This document shows positions 57,779-64,000 of a stretch of DNA of 64,000 nt, in pieces. Positions within the stretch are counted from its first letter, which is position 1. Each line of letters begins with the position of its first letter. The translations under genes were made by a program, and so were the position numbers. This DNA is from Muscardinus avellanarius (taxonomy: Eukaryota > Chordata > Mammalia > Rodentia > Gliridae), in assembly GCA_963383645.1 (NCBI GenBank), contig OY726571.1, positions 19,765,599-19,829,598 of the forward strand. Reading direction: 5' to 3'. Below the pieces are notes generated by a model that was not told the origin of the DNA, did not search any database, and saw nothing but the letters and a program-made list of their open reading frames with translations.

Positions 57779-57988
57779 AGCCGGACATGGTGGTGCACGC
57801 TTAATCTCCGCATTAAAGAGGCTGAGACCAGAGCATTGTGGTTCGCAGACAGCCTCAGCTACTCAGTGAGGCTCTCTGCAATTTAGTGAGACCCTGTTTC
57901 AAAATAAAGAATAAAAAATAGGGCAGGAGGTGTAGCTCAGAGGTCAAATGCCCCTGAGTTCCATCCCCAGCCCAGAAAAAAAAAAAAG
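57779..57988 (+). mobile_element. B1-ID SINE directly at the L1 tail
   Basis: 'agccggacatggtggtgcac' to 'gagttccatccccagcccag'. Confidence 0.9.
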
Positions 57989-58750
57989 TATAAAGAAGAA
58001 TAAATTACATTTGGTTATGGCTGTCATCTCAGTCATTTTTGAACTCAGTCTTTTCTAAGATTTTGTCTTCGTTTTCTTCCTTAGCTGTCTCTAACAGTCT
58101 AATACCAGCGTGCACACTTGGAAGGGCACCGTTATTTCTTGCTTTAGAGAAAGGTTTTACTGAAGAATGAAAAAAGAGAGAAAGAAAAAAAGAAAAATTA
58201 TCTAAGAATAGTGAGGGGTTTTTTTGTTTTTTACATTTTCTGTTTAGAGGTCATCTAAGGTGATCCAGTATGGCCCTGGGGAGACATTTTCTATTTACCC
58301 TCAGCAGGAAGCCTAAAAGAAGAACAGGAGCAGATGGGCGCACCTGTCTTGCATTGAGTGTGCATGGTCTGCTTGACCCTGCCATGAGTACATGGATTTA
58401 TTGGACTCTGAGTCTGATTTATTGACTTAAATGCTCATTTGTTTATCTGCTGCTTTTGCTGACTACATATGTTTTAGATATGTTCCCCCATTATGTATTT
58501 GCATTGTTTGTGAATGTTTTTAAAAATAAGTGTCATTCTGTTGATAGTTCTCTCCAGTTCATTTAGAACTACAACATACACCATACGATTCTTACTCACT
58601 AGGATTTCAGGCCGGGCTTTCTTGTTTAGGTCTCTTATCAAGTTACTTAGAGCTTAAAATGACAGTCTCCACTCATGATCAGCATCTCACCACTTCTGAC
58701 TTGTGGTTGAAATAAAATTACAGGTGTGAGGGTTAGAAAATAGGACCCAG
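57989..58750. other. Intergenic stretch, nothing recognised
   Basis: No element recognised. Confidence 0.5.
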
Positions 58751-58974
58751 ACTCACATGTGATGGTGCAGGCCTGTTACCCTGGTACTTGGGCTGCTGAA
58801 ACAGGAGGATGGCAGGTTTGAGAAAAGCCTCAGTAATGTAGTGAGACTCTCAGCAAACTAGCAAGGACCTTTTCAAAATAAAGCAAAAAATATTTTTAAA
58901 AAATTAACGACAACAACAAAACAAAAAGGATTGGGGGTGTAGCTCAGAGGTAGAATGCCCCTGGGTTCAATCCC

Positions 58975-59056
<82 letters not shown>
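58751..59056 (+). mobile_element. B1-ID SINE with long (CA)n tail
   Basis: 'actcacatgtgatggtgcag' to 'ctgggttcaatcccagtaac', then (CA)n with one CATA interruption at 58979-59056. Confidence 0.9.
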
Positions 59057-59058
<2 letters not shown>

Positions 59059-59510
59059 ACCTAGAAGTTAAAACTGAGGTAGCAATGGTATCACTATCTT
59101 CACTCTTACTCAGGAGATATGGCGCTTCTAAATGTGCATCTTTTGATAGTCATAGTCTAAAAGAGATTTGGTTAATGAAAATCAAAGATCCTAAATTGTG
59201 TGTTGAGCCACTTATCTAACTAATGATTTTCACAGGGAAGATAATTCACTAAAATATTATAATTATAATTAAGACCAAAAAGCCCAAAAGAAAAGATTTC
59301 TAATACATGGGAAGAAAGGTTATTACTGGTACTTTATGAGTTCCTATAAATAAATAATAAAATTAAAAAATACTTAACTTAAAAGGCAACAATATAATAA
59401 AGAGATCATAATAGAAAAATGAAACTAGAGCCACAAAAGACCATTTTTTTTACATATTGTATTAGTGTTAGTAACTTAGTGCTGTCGTTTGGATCTAAAA
59501 TGTCCCCATA

Positions 59511-59835
59511 AGCTGGGCGTGGTGTCTCACGCCTGTAATCCCAGCTTTCGGGAGGCTGAGACCGGAGAATTGCCGTTCGCGGACAGCCTCGGCTACTTAG
59601 TGAGGCCCTCAGTGAGACCCTGTTTAAAAATATATAATAAAAATAGGGCAGAGGATGTGGCTTGGAGATCAAATGCTCCTTGGTTCCATCCCCAGATCTG
59701 CAAAAAAAAAAAAAGGCAGGGGTGTAGCTTGGAGGTCGAATGCCCCTGGGTTCCATCCCCATCCCCAGACCCACAAAAATAAATAGATAAATAAATAAGT
59801 AAATAAATAAATAAGTAAATAAATAAATAAATAAA
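59511..59835 (+). mobile_element. Trimeric SINE: B1-ID-ID with 15-bp target duplication
   Basis: TAAAATGTCCCCATA at 59496-59510 and 59836-59850 encloses a B1 head (59511-59640), a first ID (59645-59700, 'tggttccatccccagatctg'), an A-run, a second ID (59716-59775, 'ggcaggggtgtagcttggag') and an (AAAT)n tail. One duplication flanks the whole unit. Confidence 0.93.
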
Positions 59836-60221
59836 TAAAATGTCCCCATAGGCCCATTGGATCTTATTAGATAAAACTATTATATTAGAGCGTTGGCCAA
59901 ATTGCTTTTCAATACATGCTAAGAGGTTTTCTGAGAAAATGTTCTAAAATCAATTTCTTGATAATCTATAGTTCATTTCTTTCTTTTTTGTGTCAAAGCA
60001 GAGAATTTACCATACTCACATGCAATGTGACTCTTTAGTTATGAAACATGTAATTTTTCCATATTATTCAGTCATAGAAACTGGTAGTATCTCATAGCAT
60101 TTTAATATTTTACAAATAGTTTAAGAAATTGCATTAGAGTTTTGGTAAAAATGTCTTATTTTATAAACAAGGGTAGCCTTAAAATATGATTGCGATTGTT
60201 TTCACTTAATGTTTTTTTTTT

Positions 60222-60246
60222 TTTGTGTGTGTGTGTGTGTGTGTGT
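60222..60246 (+). repeat. (TG)n
   Basis: 12 TG units after a T-run, at the tail of the inverted ID unit. Confidence 0.93.
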
Positions 60247-60259
60247 CTTTTGTCTTTTT

Positions 60260-60334
60260 GTAGTGTTGGAGATTGAAACCAGAGCCTCAAACATGCAAGG
60301 CAAGTGCTCTATCATTTACTATATCCCCAGCTCC
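60260..60334 (-). mobile_element. ID monomer
   Basis: 'gtgttggagattgaaaccag' and 'caaacatgcaaggcaagtgc' then 'actatatccccagctcc'. Confidence 0.8.
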
Positions 60335-60628
60335 ACGTGCTATTTTTAAAACAGAAATGTTCTTTTTAGGATAATTATTAACACATATTATTGCTACAAA
60401 ATAATGAGACTTACTGTTATATTTTTATACTTGTATGCATCATGGTTTGATCCTGTCTAATTACCCGTTTTCTACTTTCTTCCCTATCTCTTGAACTCTC
60501 CTTCATCTCTGCCCTCTTTCCAGTCCCTAATTATTCTTATACTTTTATGTCACTATTTATTGATTTATTTATAAAAAGTTTCTTTTTTGTATGAAATGCA
60601 GAATTAGTGTTAAATCAAGGAATTTTCT

Positions 60629-60823
60629 AGGTATAGTGTAACATGCCCATAATCCCAGTACTTGGGAAGCTGAGATTGGAGGATGATAGGTTTGAGGCTA
60701 GCCAGCCTCAGCAATTTATTGAGACATTCAACAACTTAGGGAGACCCTACTTCAAAATAAAAAATAAAATAGTCTGGGGGTGTATCTCAAAGGTACTGTT
60801 CCTGAGTTCAATCCCTAGTACCA
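60629..60823 (+). mobile_element. B1-ID SINE
   Basis: 'aggtatagtgtaacatgccc' to 'gagttcaatccctagtacca'. Confidence 0.87.
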
Positions 60824-61800
60824 AATTAATGACAAAAAAGACAAGGTCATATTAAAAAAAATTTCTTAACAAACTTGTTCAAGGAAAATAGTATATTCAG
60901 AATGAATTGGTGTGTAAGTTATTTCTTATAAACTAGAGTATTAATTTTCAGATGAGCTCTTCTCAGAATTAGGAAAATGAAGCCTAATATATTTTACATA
61001 AAAAATCCTGGGGGGTGGACTCCAGTTCTTCCTAGGTCCTATGCTGAGACTCAGGATATATAACCTAGATACATAGATATTTCCAACATGATCCAGCCTT
61101 TGCCAACTAGTTACATGAAACTATCATATAGAGGAAGCTGAATGTTACCAGAACAGTGATGGTAACCTTACTCGCTAAACTCAAATGGAGTGGATTTGTA
61201 GGTGGAGGCGAACAGTGGGACAAAGGCTATACATGGTATAGAAAATACTCCACATGCCAAGCAGATATGGTATCAGTTCAGAGAGTTGGCCTGATGTGAT
61301 GTTTGACTGTAATTTTTAAATTCCGTATGAAAATGGAAAATATCATGGCCTTGTACCCGCTGATGTAAGAGACTCTGAGAAGGTACAGTCCTGATCTCAA
61401 TGGACAGACAACTCTGTGTAATTTAAAAAGAAATTAATACCAAGTAAATTTTTCCTGGAATAGCGGAAAACAAAGCTAACAATGACGAGCTGACCTTGCT
61501 TTACTGAAGAGCAATCTGCCTAAAGCTATTTACAGCATGAATATGCACTCCTCCTTTGTTGACTTGGCTCAGGAGCCCGTCTTGGGAATGAGCTATTAAA
61601 CGTGAATTTAATACAGAACCACACTGTCAGTGTGTGGGCTGCAAACAGAGCTGCTGACATGACTCCACGCTGCCCTACCAGAAATTTCAGTGTGAGGCCA
61701 GCTCCCACGGGGAGGACGACACAAGTTCAAGGAAGACCAGAGGAGAAGGAAGAATGAATCTCTTTTCTGTTTATAACTTGGAAACATCAAATCTAAATTT
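60824..61800. other. Unique intergenic stretch
   Basis: No repeats recognised. The part 61430-61760 is GC-richer and has a non-repetitive texture that would fit a conserved non-coding element, but that cannot be told from one sequence. Confidence 0.4.
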
Positions 61801-61801
61801 T

Positions 61802-62021
61802 ATATTTATTTATTTATTTATTTATTTATTTATTTTTCAGTACTGGGCATTCTCCCTCCGAGCTATACCCCCAGCCCTATTTTTTATTCTTTATTTTGAA
61901 ACAGGGTCTCACTGAGTTGTGAAGAACCTCATTAAGGAGCTGAGGCTGTCGGCGAACCGGGATCTTCCTGTCTCATCCTCCCAAATGTTGGGATTACAAG
62001 CATGCGCCACCATGCCTGGCT
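61802..62021 (-). mobile_element. B1-ID SINE with (TTTA)n tail
   Basis: (TTTA)n at 61802-61836, then an ID with an internal deletion ('cagtactgggcattctccct') to 'gcgccaccatgcctggct'. Confidence 0.9.
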
Positions 62022-62573
62022 TCTAGTTTGTAAATGTTATGTGCCAGCTTAATAGAAGACTTTCTCTTGAATAGAAATGGTCTCGCATTGGCAGCATCAA
62101 TTTTTAACCATGTATGATGAAGGACTCCGTGAGAATGGATCTTAGATATAAGCACAGAATATTTTAAGTGATGTGTGCACCAGTGGCAATACCTTTCAGC
62201 TGAGATAGAGTTCAGTTTTAAACTCTGTAAGATATGGTGAAATAAGTACCACCAGACCCTTCACATGTCTTCTATGCCTTTCCCACAGGCAGAACCTTTT
62301 TTTAAAATTTTTTTTTTATATTTTTTATATTTTTTATTTTTTATATATATTTTTTTACTTCTGGCATATTTTTAACTTAAATTCCTGGAAGCTTACATAA
62401 TTTGCCATGGTTGTCTAAATTATAATGGCATCTTCTTTTTCCTACATTCTGAGAATTGAATATTATTTCCTGACAATAATTCAATGAAATCTCTGGGCAA
62501 TTTAATAGATATACCTTGCTTTATAAAGCAATGAATAAATTAATCGATAACAATGGAAAAACTTTTCTTCTCA

Positions 62574-62800
62574 TTTTTTTTTTTTTTTTTTTTGTGTGGT
62601 GTTGGGAATTGAACCCAGGGGCATTCTACCTCTGAGCTCCATCCCCTCCCCAGGCCATTTTTTTATTCTTTATTTTTAAACAGGGTCTTACTAAGTTGCA
62701 GAGGGCCTCACTAAGTAGCTGAGGTTGGCTGTGAGCCGTGATCCTCCTGTCTCAGCCTCCCAAGTACTGGTATAACAAGTGTGAGCCACCACACCCGGCC
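62574..62800 (-). mobile_element. B1-ID SINE
   Basis: T-run then 'gttgggaattgaacccaggg' to 'gagccaccacacccggcc'. Confidence 0.93.
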
Positions 62801-62896
62801 TGGTAGACATAACATTTTGATATATGTATATCAGCAAAAATAGTCAGTTATTACTTCAGCCTCTTGCCGAACAGTGAACAAAACATGGACATGCAA

Positions 62897-63088
62897 TATT
62901 TATAAGATTTTTTTTTTGTGGTACTGGAGTCTACGCTCCCAGACCTATTTTTATACCCTTTTATTTGGAAACAGGGTCTCTTAAGCCAGCGCCGCTGGCT
63001 TTGAACCTGTGCGATCCTCCTGTCTCCGCCTCCCAAGCGTGGGGATTACAAGCATGTGCCACCATGCCCGGCTATTTATAAGATTTTT
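62897..63088 (-). mobile_element. B1-ID SINE, variant subfamily, with 16-bp target duplication
   Basis: TATTTATAAGATTTTT at 62897-62912 and 63073-63088. The ID is shortened ('ggtactggagtctacgctcc'). Hairpin AAGCCAGC-GCC-GCTGGCTT (outer arms) is intact. Confidence 0.93.
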
Positions 63089-63354
63089 GAAATTCTTTTC
63101 TGCTTCTTTTTCTTCTTGCTTTCTGCACATGTCTGTTTATGTTAAAATCCAGAAGAGGAGATTGAGAAGTCATGAAGAAAGAGGAAGATGAGGAGAGTAG
63201 AATGTCTGAGAAGGGAAGTGTTTCAATGAAGAATTGACTTACTGCACCCAGTGCTACCTACAGGGTAAATTATGATCTTGGGCACAGTCTTATTTCTGAT
63301 ATGACAGTGAGATAAAGGAATGTCCAGAAAGGTCCTTTAAGATGTAGTATAATA

Positions 63355-63565
63355 GGACGGGCGTGGTGGCGCACACTTGCAATCCCAGCTTTTGGGAGGC
63401 TGAGACAGGAGGATCGTGGTTCACAGCCAGCCTTAGCTACTTAGTGAGGTCCTTTGCAACTCAATAAGACCCTGTTTCAAAATAAAGAATAAAAAATAGG
63501 CCTGGGGGTATAGCTCTGAGGTAGAATGCCCCGGCTTTTGTTCCCAGTACAGCAAAAAACAAACA
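63355..63565 (+). mobile_element. B1-ID SINE
   Basis: 'ggacgggcgtggtggcgcac' to 'cttttgttcccagtacagc' with an (AAAC)n tail. Flanks share 'aagatgtag'. Confidence 0.92.
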
Positions 63566-63576
63566 AACAAACAAGA

Positions 63577-64000
63577 AAGATGTAGAATATTTTGTTGATA
63601 GCCCAACTAAGAGTCAACAGGGTTCTCTGATAGTGTTGGAATGCTGGATCTACATGAGTGGGACTAATAATTCTTGTGGTAATAGATAAAAACTTTTTCG
63701 TTAGTGTCTGTGGCAAACAACTTGACAGCATGTTGAAATTATTCTAAGAGTTATAATTTCCTCTTCAATACTCACTTTCCTTTAGTTGGTAAATTTGGGG
63801 TAAGCCAGGCTGTAGCTTCCTAAGCATTTAAAGTACTAACTAACCTAACAATTCTAACTGAATTAGAGAATAGGAAAAACAGCTACAGGAGCATTTTACT
63901 TCTGCCCAAACACTGAATTTTTTTCGATTCACCTAGAAAAAAATAACAAAGAAAAGCAAAACTTGATTAACTTAGAGCTATAAGTAAACATGGATCTAAT
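63577..64000. other. Intergenic stretch to the window end, nothing recognised
   Basis: AT-rich sequence without a recognised element. Confidence 0.5.

Noticed and set aside
59406..59849. 147-codon minus-strand frame
   Set aside because: Lies within the trimeric SINE and its tail.

Overview
The window is mammalian nuclear DNA, most probably from a squirrel-family rodent (Sciuridae: ground squirrel, marmot or close kin). It is AT-rich, has spliced exons, L1, L2 and MIR relics and long microsatellites. It also carries more than fifty copies of a dimeric SINE with a B1-like (7SL-derived) head joined by an A-rich linker to an ID (tRNA-like) module. That B1-ID dimer is the type described from squirrels and dormice; the species call is inference.

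Positions 1-13,250 hold the 3' end of one protein-coding gene on the + strand, TLL1 (tolloid-like 1, a BMP1/tolloid metalloprotease). Three coding exons (511-724, 9127-9377, 11255-11389) join in frame and give the last 199 residues: the end of the fourth CUB domain and the whole fifth CUB domain, up to the stop codon at 11387-11389. A 3' UTR of about 1.85 kb with a (TG)n tract probably ends near an AATAAA at 13222. No other protein-coding gene is recognised in the remaining 50 kb, which reads as a repeat-rich gene desert.

Positions 26.5-36.9 kb are the most unusual part, a stack of retroelements. An antisense L1 is split by a second antisense L1 3' end, which is itself split by an LTR element (27470-30625). 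That element has two 323/324-bp LTRs, a 5-bp target duplication, a tRNA-Phe-like primer site and a CpG-rich 2.5-kb interior without gag, pol or env; it contains a 38-bp tandem array whose units carry YY1-like motifs. A solo LTR of the same family lies at 34976-35265. Between them is a deleted class II (betaretrovirus-like) provirus (31823 to about 34280), with a broken gag capsid piece joined to the end of pol that still shows a DD35E integrase core. A further 1.36-kb segment (34807-36167) is flanked by a perfect 16-bp duplication and ends in an AATAAA plus A-rich tail, as LINE-mobilised RNA does; its 3' half is an inverted copy of 34284-34641.

The rest (36.9-64 kb) is AT-rich sequence with SINEs in both orientations, several L1 3' ends, old MIR/L2 relics, and notable simple repeats, including a (GAA)n/(GGA)n tract of about 155 bp and a GTGA-rich minisatellite. 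I see no CRISPR array, operon or bacterial-type system. All SINE boundaries are read by eye and good to about 10 bases unless a target-site duplication is given.
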